DNA of 64,000 bases from Desulfallas thermosapovorans DSM 6562 (GCF_008124625.1 NZ_VNHM01000004.1:62001-126000); one strand, 5' to 3'. Positions 8,439 through 17,098 are shown, counted from the stretch's first letter. Numbers and translations are program-made. Notes: generated by a model from the sequence alone, not told the origin.

Positions 8439-8513
8439 TGGAGCGGGTGAAGGGGATCGAACCCTCAGCCCTCAGCTTGGGAAGCTGATGCTCTACCATT
8501 GAGCTACACCCGC
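8439..8513 (-). tRNA. tRNA-Gly (anticodon CCC)
   Basis: Read on the minus strand, the gene folds as a complete cloverleaf. The acceptor arm is GCGGGTG paired with CACCCGC; the D arm contains GCTCAATGGTAGAGC; the anticodon stem TCAGC/GCTGA encloses TTCCCAA, giving anticodon CCC. The T arm is GGGTTCGATCCC, and CCA is encoded at the 3' end. The bidirectional terminator lies immediately downstream. Confidence 0.95.
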
Positions 8514-8847
8514 ATGTATCGAACGCAATTTATTATAGCGCATTATACCCCCAAAAGTCAAGATGCCGTACAAGGTTCAATAGTACCGGCTATCACTGCT
8601 TTTCCATGATAAATTACTTGCCCGCCTGGAGTATAATATAACTTAATGAGGACCTTCTCTTGCTTTTGGTGGGTGTTGGTTTGGCCGCTTTCATTTTACC
8701 AAAAAACAGGGGGCTTTTTTATTTTTCGCCTGCAATTGTTTTGCAACGGGTGAAAAAATTAAACAATATTCAGAGGGCGCTGCATTTTCCAGCTGTATTT
8801 TTTTAATGGTCGTTTATTTTGTAATAATTAAAATAAGGGGGTTACCT
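8514..8847. other. Intergenic region between tRNA-Gly and PHP phosphatase
   Basis: Contains AT-rich upstream sequence for both divergent genes and a TATAAT-like hexamer near 8633 without a well-spaced -35. AAGGGGGTTACC at 8836-8847 is the ribosome binding site that fixes the next start at GTG 8848. No RNA gene or repeat was seen. Confidence 0.35.
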
Positions 8848-9705
8848 GTGAAATCTATCAAAACCGATTATCACATTCACCCAAACTATTCCATAGATGC
8901 CTCTCCGGTTCAGATGAAGGATTATTGTTATCAAGCGTTGGAATTGGGGCTGGCTGAGATTTGTTTCACCACCCATGTTGAACTGGACCCGGTGCGAAGT
9001 GAAATGGATAATTTTGCTGTTTTGGACGGGGAAAGAATACCGGTATTAAACCACACCTGGCTGGAAAAATATTTTCTCGAAATTACCGGGCTCCAGGAGG
9101 AGTTTAAAATGGAAAACCTTGGAATAAAAGCCGGAGTGGAAATCGGTTACTGCCGGGGTGTGGAAAAAGACATTGAAAAGATTATCAACAATTATCCATT
9201 TGATTATGTAATGGGGGCTATTCATTGCTTAGACCACATTGCCATTTCTTCCAGGAAAGAAAGCCCGCGTTATTTCCAGGCCAAAAGTTTACATGCACTG
9301 CGCGCGGATTATTTTACAACATTGAAAGAGGCAGTGGCCACCGGGTTTTTTGATTGTATTGCCCATGTTGATCTTTACCGGCGATACGGTATCCAGCATT
9401 ACGGTCCAGGGGTGCTTTCCATACATCGCGGGGTTATAGAACCAATTTTCAGGGAAATGGCCCGCAGGGAAATGGGATTGGAAATCAACACTTCAAGCAT
9501 TCGCAGGGGGCTAAATGAATTTCACCCCACCAGGGAGATAATCGACCTGGCGGCAAAGGAAGGCCTTAAAGTTTTTACTGTGGGTTCCGATGCCCATACT
9601 CCCGGTGAACTGGGTGAATATATAGATGAAGCCCTGGCTTTGTTGGAAGAATTTAATCTTTCCAATCACGTTTTTACCCGCAGGCGCGCCCGTCCCATCA
9701 TTTAA
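8848..9705 (+). CDS. PHP-domain phosphoesterase, histidinol-phosphatase (HisK) family
   Basis: 285 residues from the GTG that follows AAGGGGGTTACC; an upstream in-frame ATG at 8806 lacks a ribosome binding site. The metal-binding PHP motifs occur in order: TDYHIHPNYSIDA, CFTTHVE, GVEIGYC, GAIHCLD, IAHVDL and SDAHTPGE, which together build a trinuclear metal site. The closest family is the HisK-type histidinol-phosphate phosphatase of Firmicutes (last-but-one step of histidine synthesis). No his operon is adjacent, though a HisF-like gene lies 12 kb away, so the substrate is only inferred. Confidence 0.78.
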   Translation: MKSIKTDYHIHPNYSIDASPVQMKDYCYQALELGLAEICFTTHVELDPVRSEMDNFAVLDGERIPVLNHTWLEKYFLEITGLQEEFKMENLGIKAGVEIGYCRGVEKDIEKIINNYPFDYVMGAIHCLDHIAISSRKESPRYFQAKSLHALRADYFTTLKEAVATGFFDCIAHVDLYRRYGIQHYGPGVLSIHRGVIEPIFREMARREMGLEINTSSIRRGLNEFHPTREIIDLAAKEGLKVFTVGSDAHTPGELGEYIDEALALLEEFNLSNHVFTRRRARPII

Positions 9706-9779
9706 CAGCTATTCTGAAAATAGGGTTGGGTGATTTTCATCTCCTGCCGGTGCTGCGCTGGCAGCATGGCTGCCTGTTT

Positions 9780-11108
9780 TTACGCTAGTTTACGGGCATT
9801 GTAAAGGCGGATCAATGTCTGCAGGTGAGTTACTGCCGCTAATAAAATCAAAGTAAATGGAAGCAGATTGAAAATACCGCCAAGCATGATAATAAACAGC
9901 CTGCCGTCACGGTTGGCCAAAAGGTAACGGGATATGCCGTCATAACCGGGTAAAAAGGGCTTGCCGGTGACGGCCTGAAATTTTTCCTTGAAAAGCATGG
10001 ACATGGGCATCCCGGTCAGTGCGGCCGAACCAACCAGCAGCGCTGTGGTGTTGCCCGTGGCAGCATACCAGGCATATGTCATGCCAATAATAATCAAAAA
10101 ATCTGCATAACGATCCAGGATAGAATCAAAAATTCCTCCGTAATTGCTTTTGAGAAATTTTAAACGGGCCATTTCTCCATCAACCCCATCAACTATGGAA
10201 CTGAACTGCGCCAGAAGCCCCCCGCAAAGGGGGTTAGCCGTGGCAAAACAAATAGCTGAAGCCACAGCGATCAAGAACGAAAAAAAGGTAATTTGATTTG
10301 GTGTTGCCCCGGTTTGGGCCAAAAATTTTGTAATCACCAGGGAGAATTTGCGGTTAATAAACTTGGAAACCAAACCGTCCTTTGGTGGTATTAATGATTG
10401 CAACAGCATTTTTTCGGCATGTTTATAGCTGGCTAAATCATCCACATCCACCCAGGGACCGTCTATAAAATGCAATTTAACCCTATTTAGCCCGGCCAGC
10501 CTGTTTACCGCATCGGTGAGGGCATACCTTCCCTCGGCTATGGAGCCGGACAAAGCATCCAGAAGTGCTCCGGTACCAATAAAAAGACCACAGTCCACAG
10601 CGTTAAATTCCTGCAGGCCTTTGCCCAGCTCTAGGGCATAATTGTTTTCGGCTTTGATTTTGGTACACTCGGGTAAGTCATAAACACCTTCCAATCGCCT
10701 GTCGGCGGCAAGCAAAATTTCATTTTGTTTAATATTGCCTGCTTCGGCAACAAAATCTTTTATTACATCAGATCCAATAATATGATCCGCCATCATTAAA
10801 ATAAATTTTTCATCCCGTTTAAATTCTTTATGAAAAGTGTGTGCTGATAAACCGTTGCCCAGTTTCCAATCCGGGTTATACAAATATTTTATATTTATCC
10901 CCATTTTTTCTCCGGTACCCAAACAATCCCGCAGTGCACTGTCATAACAACCGGTTATAATTATAAAATCTTTAATACCGCATTCCCGTAGGGTAAGAAT
11001 ATTCCGTTCTATCAAAGGGAGCCCCAATAAATGTATAAGAGGCTTGGGCCTCTTAAAATAATGCCTTAGCCTCTTTCCTTCGCCGGCAGCAAGCAGGACA
11101 GCTCTCAC
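9780..11108 (-). CDS. Bifunctional CTP:inositol-1-phosphate cytidylyltransferase / CDP-alcohol phosphatidyltransferase (IPCT-DIPPS-like)
   Basis: A 442-residue two-domain protein. Residues 1 to about 230 are a nucleotidyltransferase with LLAAGEGKRLR, KPLIHLLGLPLIERN and MMADHI (metal Asp). Residues about 240-440 are a multi-pass CDP-alcohol transferase with the signature DGVDGEMARL followed by FDSILDRYAD. This domain order and length match the IPCT-DIPPS enzymes of hyperthermophiles, which activate L-myo-inositol-1-phosphate with CTP and condense it with a second inositol phosphate to give phosphorylated di-myo-inositol phosphate, a compatible solute. The upstream gene, overlapping by one base, is an inositol-1-phosphate synthase, which supports this reading. 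A different CDP-inositol product, such as a phosphoinositide lipid, remains possible. The start is GTG sharing its G with the upstream stop. Confidence 0.8.
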   Translation of the reverse strand: MRAVLLAAGEGKRLRHYFKRPKPLIHLLGLPLIERNILTLRECGIKDFIIITGCYDSALRDCLGTGEKMGINIKYLYNPDWKLGNGLSAHTFHKEFKRDEKFILMMADHIIGSDVIKDFVAEAGNIKQNEILLAADRRLEGVYDLPECTKIKAENNYALELGKGLQEFNAVDCGLFIGTGALLDALSGSIAEGRYALTDAVNRLAGLNRVKLHFIDGPWVDVDDLASYKHAEKMLLQSLIPPKDGLVSKFINRKFSLVITKFLAQTGATPNQITFFSFLIAVASAICFATANPLCGGLLAQFSSIVDGVDGEMARLKFLKSNYGGIFDSILDRYADFLIIIGMTYAWYAATGNTTALLVGSAALTGMPMSMLFKEKFQAVTGKPFLPGYDGISRYLLANRDGRLFIIMLGGIFNLLPFTLILLAAVTHLQTLIRLYNARKLA

Positions 11109-12199
11109 TAGCGCTCCCTCCCGCCACTGATAAATTCAGCCACCATCCTTTTCGCCTCTGTATCGGTATACTGAACTGGCGGTGATTTCATGGTAAAAGC
11201 TGAGATGGAATTCAATATACCGCCGGTTTTGCGATCTAAAGCCAGTTTCATGCACCTGATGGCATCTATCATAACGCCTCCGCTGTTGGGCGCGTCCTCC
11301 ACGGAAAGTTTAACCTCCAGGGTTAATGGAACATTGCCAAACCCTCTCCCCTCCATGCGTATATGGCAGATTTTATTGTCATTTAACCAGGGGATGTAAT
11401 CGCTGGGTCCAATATGAATATTGTTATCAGCCAGGGCAGTTTTCAGTTCGGCCTGCACCGACTGGGTTTTTGATTTTTTCTTGGAAACAAGCCTGCTGCG
11501 GTTAAGCATATTTAAAAAGTCAGTATTCCCGCCAAAATTCAGCTGGTAAGTGCGGTCAAGGATTACACCGCGATTCTCAAATAACTTGGTTAACGTGCGA
11601 TGGACAATGGTTGCTCCCACCTGGCTTTTTACGTCATCACCGATAATTGGAATATTTTTATCGCTGAATTTTTTGGCCCAGGCTTCATCTGAAGCAATGA
11701 ACACCGGCATGGCATTGATAAAACCGACATTGGCTTCAAGGCATGCTTGGGCATAAAATTTGGCGGCATTTTCAGAGCCCACGGGCAGGTAATTGATTAA
11801 AATTTCCGCGCCGCTTTCCTTTAACACTTTAACCACATCACAGGGTTCTTCAGCGGCGACCACAAAACTCTTATCCGGTTCGTAATCAGCCATGTGTTCT
11901 GAAACGCCATCCATAACAGGCCCCATCTGCACTTCAACCGTATAGTCAGGTAACTGGTCATAAAACACAGCAGTGCAATTTGGTTTGGCAAACACTGCTT
12001 CCTGCAGCTTTTTGCCCACTTTCCGCTTATCAATATCAAAGGCTGCAACTACGTTAATGTCACCCGGTTTGTAACCGCCAACCTCATAATTCATCAGCCC
12101 GACAGCCTCTTGGGGCGAGTTTTTGTACATTTCTATTCCTTGCAATAAAGCGCTTGCACAATTCCCAACGCCTGCAATGGCTATGTTGATTTTAGACAA
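11108..12199 (-). CDS. ino1: myo-Inositol-1-phosphate synthase (Ino1-like)
   Basis: 363 residues. It converts glucose-6-phosphate to L-myo-inositol-1-phosphate, using NAD as bound cofactor. Visible features are the Rossmann start IAIAGVGNCASALLQGIE, VVAAFDIDKRKVGKKL, a LPVGSENAAKFYAQA block, the catalytic region GDDVKSQVGATIVHR and the NFGGNTDFLN motif, as in the archaeal/actinobacterial short form of the enzyme. The start is TTG after AAAGGGAGG. It is the first gene of a two-gene operon with the IPCT-DIPPS-like gene. It is preceded by a 250-base leader with a promoter and a terminator/antiterminator arrangement (12315-12488). Confidence 0.87.
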   Translation of the reverse strand: MSKINIAIAGVGNCASALLQGIEMYKNSPQEAVGLMNYEVGGYKPGDINVVAAFDIDKRKVGKKLQEAVFAKPNCTAVFYDQLPDYTVEVQMGPVMDGVSEHMADYEPDKSFVVAAEEPCDVVKVLKESGAEILINYLPVGSENAAKFYAQACLEANVGFINAMPVFIASDEAWAKKFSDKNIPIIGDDVKSQVGATIVHRTLTKLFENRGVILDRTYQLNFGGNTDFLNMLNRSRLVSKKKSKTQSVQAELKTALADNNIHIGPSDYIPWLNDNKICHIRMEGRGFGNVPLTLEVKLSVEDAPNSGGVMIDAIRCMKLALDRKTGGILNSISAFTMKSPPVQYTDTEAKRMVAEFISGGRER

Positions 12200-12316
12200 T
12201 ACAATACCTCCCTTTGTAATGAAAAAAATCTAACTATAGACAGTTACATTTGTTGGCAATTGCAATGTTTGTTAATGGATTTTTATGCCTTCAACGCACC
12301 TCCTTTTTGGTACCAT

Positions 12317-12379
12317 AAAAAAACCCCCGGCATAAGCTGGGAGTGTTATTGCTGTTGTAGTAATTTGGAATCACTCCCA
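12317..12379 (-). promoter_or_regulatory. Candidate attenuator: terminator and competing hairpin in the ino1 leader
   Basis: On the minus strand, CCCAGC-TTAT-GCCGGG plus GG and seven U residues (12341 down to 12317) is an intrinsic terminator placed before, not after, the ino1 operon. Just upstream TGGGAGTG (12379-12372) can pair with CACTCCCA (12345-12338), using the same CCCA that forms the terminator's 5' arm. The two hairpins are therefore mutually exclusive. About 75 transcribed bases lie further upstream and could hold a sensor domain. I do not recognise a known riboswitch class in them. Confidence 0.55.
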
Positions 12380-12459
12380 ATTCGCCAATCTTAATAAAAT
12401 CAGAAGCCTTTCCAATCATTATTTGCAGCTGTTAGCACTCAACTAATTTGGCTGATAAT

Positions 12460-12488
12460 AATATAGCAAAACTTGTCCTATCTTTCAA
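12460..12488 (-). promoter_or_regulatory. Sigma-A type promoter of the ino1 operon
   Basis: On the minus strand: TTGAAA (12488-12483), a 17-base spacer, TATATT (12465-12460). Transcription would start near 12453 and give a leader of about 250 bases before the TTG start codon. Confidence 0.6.
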
Positions 12489-12765
12489 GTATTGAGTATA
12501 AATGCCAGTATATTCTTTTTACAGGGTAGACACCCATGCCGCTATCGCGGCACCAGCAGAGGATAAAAATTACCTAACGCTATTTTCAGGGTAGAGAACA
12601 CCCCGGGCCGGTTGAGACGCAACCCGCCCCTGCCATATATTTAGGCCCCGGTTATTTTTGCCAGCCGGGCCAGGTGGCATATTACACTTTTTTGCATATT
12701 TTGGTGGTATATCAACCCCCGGTTGGCGGGGTGGTTGTCAAGAAAACGTGAACAGGTGGGCATGC

Positions 12766-14145
12766 ATGAGTTTATACGAAAAAATAGTCAACAGGCAACA
12801 AAAAATCTCTGTGATTGGTTTGGGTTATGTTGGTCTGCCCATAGCCATTGCCTTTGCCAGGAAGGCATTGGTTATTGGTTTCGATGTCAATACAAAAAAA
12901 ATTGGTTTGTATAAATCCGGTATTGATCCCACCGGCGAGGTGGGCAGCGAAGCTATAAAAAATACCACCGTGGAATTCACCGCCGGCGAAAGAAAATTAA
13001 GGGAGGCCAGGTTTCACATTATTGCCGTGCCGACTCCTGTAAATAAGGATCACACACCTGATTTGACGGCACTTAAAAGTGCCAGTTGTATCCTGGGCAG
13101 AAACCTGGCCCGGGGATCGATTGTGGTTTATGAATCCACGGTATACCCGGGTGTCACCGAAGAAATTTGCCTGCCCATCTTGGAAAAGGAATCGGGCTTA
13201 AAGGGCGGCAGTGATTTTAAAATCGCCTATTCTCCGGAACGTATCAACCCGGGTGATATGAATCACCGCCTGGAGAATATCGTGAAAATAGTATCAGGCA
13301 TGGACCATGAAACGCTGGATACCGTGGCCAGGGTTTATGAGCTGGTGGTTAAGGCCGGTGTTTATAGAGCCGAAAGTATTAAAGTGGCCGAGGCAGCCAA
13401 GGTGATTGAAAATTCCCAAAGGGATATTAATATTGCTTTCATGAATGAGCTCTCCATTATTTTCAACAAAATGGGCATTGATACCAAGGCTGTTTTGAAG
13501 GCGGCGGGGACCAAATGGAATTTCCTAAAGTTTTACCCCGGGCTGGTGGGCGGCCACTGTATAGGGGTTGACCCTTACTACCTGACTTATAAAGCGGAAG
13601 AAATGGGCTACCACTCCCAAATTATCCTGGCCGGCAGGCAGATAAACGACCACATGCCCAAATACGTCGCTGAAAACGTAGTTAAGAAAATGATCAAGGC
13701 CAACAAGCAAATTAAAGGCTCAAAGGTGGCGATATTCGGCGTAACCTTCAAAGAAAACTGCCCGGATGTCAGAAATACCAAAGTGGTGGATATCGTTAAA
13801 GAACTGGAGGAGTATGGCATTGAGGTAAAAATAGTGGACCCGGTGGCTGATCAAGAGGACCTGTGGGAGACCTATAAAATCAGCCCCCGTAATGCGGAAG
13901 AAATTGTAGATATGGATGCGGTAATTTTTGCGGTGCCCCATGAAGCTTTCAAGTCCATCAAATTAAAAGATATTAAGAAAATGTTCAATCATCAAGACCA
14001 ATATCCCCGTACCATGGACGAATCTGCCGCAGCAACCCAGCCCGGTGCGGGCCAGGGGCAAAATGTATATGTGCTAATTGACGTTAAAGGAATGTTTGAC
14101 AAAAAAGAGGCGGAGGACATGAATTTTTTGTATTGGAGGCTTTGA
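12766..14145 (+). CDS. Nucleotide-sugar 6-dehydrogenase (WbpA/TviB family, UDP-HexNAc dehydrogenase)
   Basis: 459 residues from the ATG at 12766 (after AACAGGTGGGC; the open frame reaches 12658 but without a start signal). It oxidises C6 of a UDP-N-acetylhexosamine to the uronate in two NAD-dependent steps. Visible features are the Rossmann motif VIGLGYVGLPIAIAF, the AVPTPVN loop, the YSPERINPGD block, the N-x-x-R-D-I-N-I-A helix region, and the active-site GGHCIGVDPYYLT containing the catalytic cysteine. A C-terminal UDP-binding domain follows (GVTFKENCPDVRNTK). It is paired with the next gene, an epimerase, so UDP-GalNAcA or a related sugar for a surface polysaccharide is the likely product. 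Confidence 0.85.
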   Translation: MSLYEKIVNRQQKISVIGLGYVGLPIAIAFARKALVIGFDVNTKKIGLYKSGIDPTGEVGSEAIKNTTVEFTAGERKLREARFHIIAVPTPVNKDHTPDLTALKSASCILGRNLARGSIVVYESTVYPGVTEEICLPILEKESGLKGGSDFKIAYSPERINPGDMNHRLENIVKIVSGMDHETLDTVARVYELVVKAGVYRAESIKVAEAAKVIENSQRDINIAFMNELSIIFNKMGIDTKAVLKAAGTKWNFLKFYPGLVGGHCIGVDPYYLTYKAEEMGYHSQIILAGRQINDHMPKYVAENVVKKMIKANKQIKGSKVAIFGVTFKENCPDVRNTKVVDIVKELEEYGIEVKIVDPVADQEDLWETYKISPRNAEEIVDMDAVIFAVPHEAFKSIKLKDIKKMFNHQDQYPRTMDESAAATQPGAGQGQNVYVLIDVKGMFDKKEAEDMNFLYWRL

Positions 14146-14162
14146 GGGGAGAATACCTGACC

Positions 14163-15137
14163 ATGGGTTATAAGGATGTTGTGTTTGACAGGGATGCGGT
14201 TTTTCTTGTTACCGGGGGGGCGGGCTTTATTGGTGCCAACCTGTGCGAAGCGCTGTTAAAAAAGGGTTACCGGGTGCGCTGCCTTGATAATTTTTCCAGC
14301 GGGAAGCCGGAGAATATAACCCCCTTTGCGGGTAATCCCAACTTTACCTTCATTAAAGGCGATATTCGTGATTTGGATGTTTGCATGAGGGCCTGTGCCG
14401 GCGTGGATTATGTGCTGCATCAAGCAGCCTGGGGCAGCGTGCCCAAAAGCATAGAAATGCCTTTACTATATGAAGAAATAAACATCAGGGGAACGCTCAA
14501 CATGATGGAGGCGGCCAGGCGGCAGGGGGTGCGTAAATTCGTTTATGCTTCCAGTTCCTCCGTTTACGGTGATGAGCCAAACCTGCCCAAAAGGGAGGGC
14601 CGGGAGGGACGCCCTTTATCACCCTATGCTTTGACGAAACGCGCCAACGAAGAATACGGCAGGCTGTACAGCAAGCTATACAATCTTGATACTTACGGCT
14701 TGCGCTATTTTAACGTATTTGGCCCAAGGCAAGACCCCAATGGTGCCTATGCCGCCGTTATTCCCAAATTCATCAAACAGTTAATGAATGACCAGCGCCC
14801 TACCATTTATGGCGATGGAAAACAAAGCCGTGATTTTACCTATATAGACAATGTCATCGGGGCCAATCTAAAAGCCTGCCAGGCCCCCAGTGCCGCGGCC
14901 GGCATGGCCTATAACATCGCCTGCGGTGCCAGGGATTACCTGATTGATATTTATTATGCACTGTGCAGGGCGTTGGGTAAAGACATTGAACCCGGATTCG
15001 GACCAGAGCGTAAAGGCGATATCAAGCATTCCCATGCCGATATAAGCATGGCCAGGGGTATGCTGGGTTATGCGCCCGACTATGATTTTGCCCGGGGATT
15101 GGCGCTCACCATTGATTGGTATAAGGAGAAATTGTGA
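14163..15137 (+). CDS. NAD-dependent UDP-HexNAc 4-epimerase (WbpP/TviC-like)
   Basis: 324 residues from the ATG at 14163, chosen because GAGGGGAG lies 11 bases upstream; an ATG at 14133 overlapping the previous gene has no such site. It is an extended SDR with VTGGAGFIGANL, the YASSSSVYGDEPNLPKRE segment carrying the catalytic Ser, the YALTKRANE catalytic Tyr-Lys pair, and the NVFGPRQDPNGAYAAVIP block typical of the WbpP/TviC group that inverts C4 of UDP-GlcNAc(A). Together with the upstream dehydrogenase it would supply UDP-GalNAc-type uronic acids for glycan synthesis. Confidence 0.84.
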   Translation: MGYKDVVFDRDAVFLVTGGAGFIGANLCEALLKKGYRVRCLDNFSSGKPENITPFAGNPNFTFIKGDIRDLDVCMRACAGVDYVLHQAAWGSVPKSIEMPLLYEEINIRGTLNMMEAARRQGVRKFVYASSSSVYGDEPNLPKREGREGRPLSPYALTKRANEEYGRLYSKLYNLDTYGLRYFNVFGPRQDPNGAYAAVIPKFIKQLMNDQRPTIYGDGKQSRDFTYIDNVIGANLKACQAPSAAAGMAYNIACGARDYLIDIYYALCRALGKDIEPGFGPERKGDIKHSHADISMARGMLGYAPDYDFARGLALTIDWYKEKL

Positions 15138-15239
15138 TTTTTTTACCTGCCATGTTCTGCTGCAGTTTAACTATTTCATATCACCGGGCAGGCAGGAAAG
15201 TTTTCTTTTTTGTTGAAGTTAGGTGAGAGGTGAAGGTAA

Positions 15240-15407
15240 ATGACCACTGCTGATCACAAAATAATCATCGAACAAAATAAAGAGCAGATCTTACAACTTA
15301 AACAGCAGGTGGCCGAAGCTGCGGACCCCCGGGAAAAACGCAGGCTTAAACGCCGGCTGCGGCAAGCTCAAATTGAACAAATAAAATACCTGAATAAGCT
15401 GGCCTGA
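15240..15407 (+). CDS. Small charged helical protein, unknown function
   Basis: A 55-residue reading frame starting with ATG after AGGTGAGAGGTGAAGG. The product is almost entirely charged and glutamine-rich helix (EQILQLKQQVAEAADPREKRR..., then KYLNKLA), likely a short coiled coil or a two-helix hairpin with a Pro at about residue 30. No family was recognised. A good ribosome binding site and sensible composition suggest it is real. It sits alone between the sugar genes and SCIFF. Confidence 0.55.
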   Translation: MTTADHKIIIEQNKEQILQLKQQVAEAADPREKRRLKRRLRQAQIEQIKYLNKLA

Positions 15408-15544
15408 AAGCAATTTTGGGATTAACCCGGCGTGACCGGGTGTAAAGGCTGTCTTTTAAAAGATAATAACAGCTAAAACTCCTTGCTTATTATTCCCTGG
15501 TTGGCATATAATTTTATTAGTCAATTAACAAGGAGGCAAGTATA

Positions 15545-15694
15545 TTGGGTAAACACATCAAGACCATTAACAGCCGGACGCTGCAAAGCACCGTGCGCAG
15601 CGGGGGTTGCGGTGAGTGTCAGACTTCTTGCCAATCGGCTTGCAAGACATCTTGCACGGTGGGCAACCAGGCTTGCGCCAAAAAGAAAAACTAA
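15545..15694 (+). CDS. scfA: SCIFF ranthipeptide precursor (six cysteines in forty-five)
   Basis: A 49-residue peptide starting at TTG (15545) after AACAAGGAGGCAAG. The conserved leader KHIKTINSRTLQSTVRSGG is followed by the core with six cysteines (positions 22, 25, 29, 33, 37 and 44) and a basic tail. This is the near-universal clostridial SCIFF substrate, whose cysteines are thioether-linked by the radical SAM enzyme encoded next. The mature function is not settled in the literature I know; quorum sensing and stress roles have been proposed. A strong terminator separates it from the maturase gene, which would favour excess precursor over enzyme. Confidence 0.93.
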   Translation: MGKHIKTINSRTLQSTVRSGGCGECQTSCQSACKTSCTVGNQACAKKKN

Positions 15695-15698
15695 CTGC

Positions 15699-15732
15699 AC
15701 CTGATCCCGTTTCGGGATGAGGTCTTTTTTTT
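15699..15732 (+). terminator. Intrinsic terminator between SCIFF and its maturase
   Basis: ACCTGATCCCG pairs with CGGGATGAGGT (one G-G mismatch) around TTT, followed by a T8 tract. It would set a high precursor-to-enzyme ratio, with the maturase expressed by readthrough. Confidence 0.8.
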
Positions 15733-15748
15733 GAAGGGAATGATAAAG

Positions 15749-17098
15749 TTGATCCACGCCTTTACCTTTGACGGCACCAATATAGTGCTGGATGTCAACA
15801 GTAATGCCGTGCATGAGGTGGATGAGCCCACCTTGCAAATTATAAAAGATTACCAGGCCATGTCCGAAACCGGGCTGGTGCATAAATACGGTCCTATTTA
15901 CGGGAACGATGTGGTAATGGAAATAATCGGGGAGATTAAAGAGCTAACGGACAGCGGCCTGCTTTTTTCCCCGGACCCGCTGCCGGGCGGGTACGAGCCG
16001 CCCGGGGGTGAAACGGTCAAAGCGCTTTGTTTGAACCTGGCCCACGACTGCAACTTGCGCTGTCGCTATTGTTTTGCCGGCCAGGGTGACTTTGGCGGCG
16101 GGCGTGAGTTGATGCCGGCGGAAGTGGGCCGGGCCGCCCTGGATTTTTTAATGCGGGCCTCGGGTGATCGGCGGCATGTGGAGGTGGATTTTTTCGGCGG
16201 CGAGCCGCTGATGAACCGGGCGGTGCTGGCGGATTTGGTGGAGTATGGCCGGACCAAAGCCCGGGAGGCGGGTAAGGAGATCAAGTTTACCCTTACCACC
16301 AATGTCACCCTGCTGGACCGGGAGATGCAGCAATTTATCGGCCATCACGATCTGGCGGTGGTTCTTTCCGTTGACGGGCGACCCCAGGTGCATGACCGCA
16401 TGCGGGTTACCGCAGCAGGCGGGGGTAGTTACCGGCAGGTGATGGATAAAATCATGGAATTCACGGGCTCGCCCCATTGCCGGGAGTATATCATCAGGGG
16501 TACCTTTACCCGCCACAACCTGGATTTTTCCGCCGATGTGAAACACCTGGCCGAGGCGGGGTTAAACCACATTTCCGTAGAACCCGTGGTGGCCGGGGCT
16601 GACACTGATTATACCTTTAGAGATGAGGACATACCGGTATTGATGGAGGAGTATGACAAGCTGACCAGGTATTTACTGGAAAGGCACCGCCAGGGCCGGC
16701 CGGTGGATTTTTTCCATTTCAATATCGATCTGGAGGACGGGCCCTGCCTGCCCAAACGTCTCACGGGCTGCAGCGCCGGTTCCGAATACCTGGCGGTGGT
16801 GCCCGGCGGGGTGCTGTACCCCTGCCACCAGTTCGTGGGCAAAGATGACTTCCAGGTTGGCACGGTTTATGAAGGGGTTGTCAAAAAAAATATAGCAAAT
16901 ATATTCCGCAGCGCGCATATTTATAATAAAAACGAATGCTGCCAGTGTTGGGCCAAGTTCCATTGCAGTGGCGGCTGTCATGCCAATGCCTATGCCTTTA
17001 ACGGCGATTTGCTTAAACCTTACTCACTGGGATGTATACTGGCCCGCAAAAGGTTGGAGTGCGCGTTATATCTTAAAATTAAGACCAGGGTGGATTAA
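15749..17098 (+). CDS. scfB: SCIFF radical SAM maturase
   Basis: About 449 residues. It forms sulfur-to-carbon thioether links in SCIFF using SAM and several Fe-S clusters. The radical SAM motif is CNLRCRYCFAGQGDFGG (CxxxCxxC near residue 105); the C-terminal SPASM/twitch region carries CSAGSEY, LYPCHQF, CCQCWAKFHCSGGCHANAY and a final GCILARKRLECAL. Start: GAAGGGA lies 9 bases before TTG 15749, which gives the MIHAFTFDG opening typical of the family. ATG 15740 and TTG 15731 are in frame but badly placed. The N-terminal part (VLDVNSNAVHEVD) is the peptide-recognition domain. It sits directly behind the precursor gene. Confidence 0.93.
   Translation: MIHAFTFDGTNIVLDVNSNAVHEVDEPTLQIIKDYQAMSETGLVHKYGPIYGNDVVMEIIGEIKELTDSGLLFSPDPLPGGYEPPGGETVKALCLNLAHDCNLRCRYCFAGQGDFGGGRELMPAEVGRAALDFLMRASGDRRHVEVDFFGGEPLMNRAVLADLVEYGRTKAREAGKEIKFTLTTNVTLLDREMQQFIGHHDLAVVLSVDGRPQVHDRMRVTAAGGGSYRQVMDKIMEFTGSPHCREYIIRGTFTRHNLDFSADVKHLAEAGLNHISVEPVVAGADTDYTFRDEDIPVLMEEYDKLTRYLLERHRQGRPVDFFHFNIDLEDGPCLPKRLTGCSAGSEYLAVVPGGVLYPCHQFVGKDDFQVGTVYEGVVKKNIANIFRSAHIYNKNECCQCWAKFHCSGGCHANAYAFNGDLLKPYSLGCILARKRLECALYLKIKTRVD

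Noticed and set aside
8625-8645. TTGCCC with TATAAT as a promoter for the PHP gene
   Set aside because: The spacing is only eight bases.
12430-12450. TTAGCACTC resembling a CIRCE (HrcA) operator half
   Set aside because: The complementary GAGTGCTAA at nine bases is absent, and no chaperone gene is nearby.
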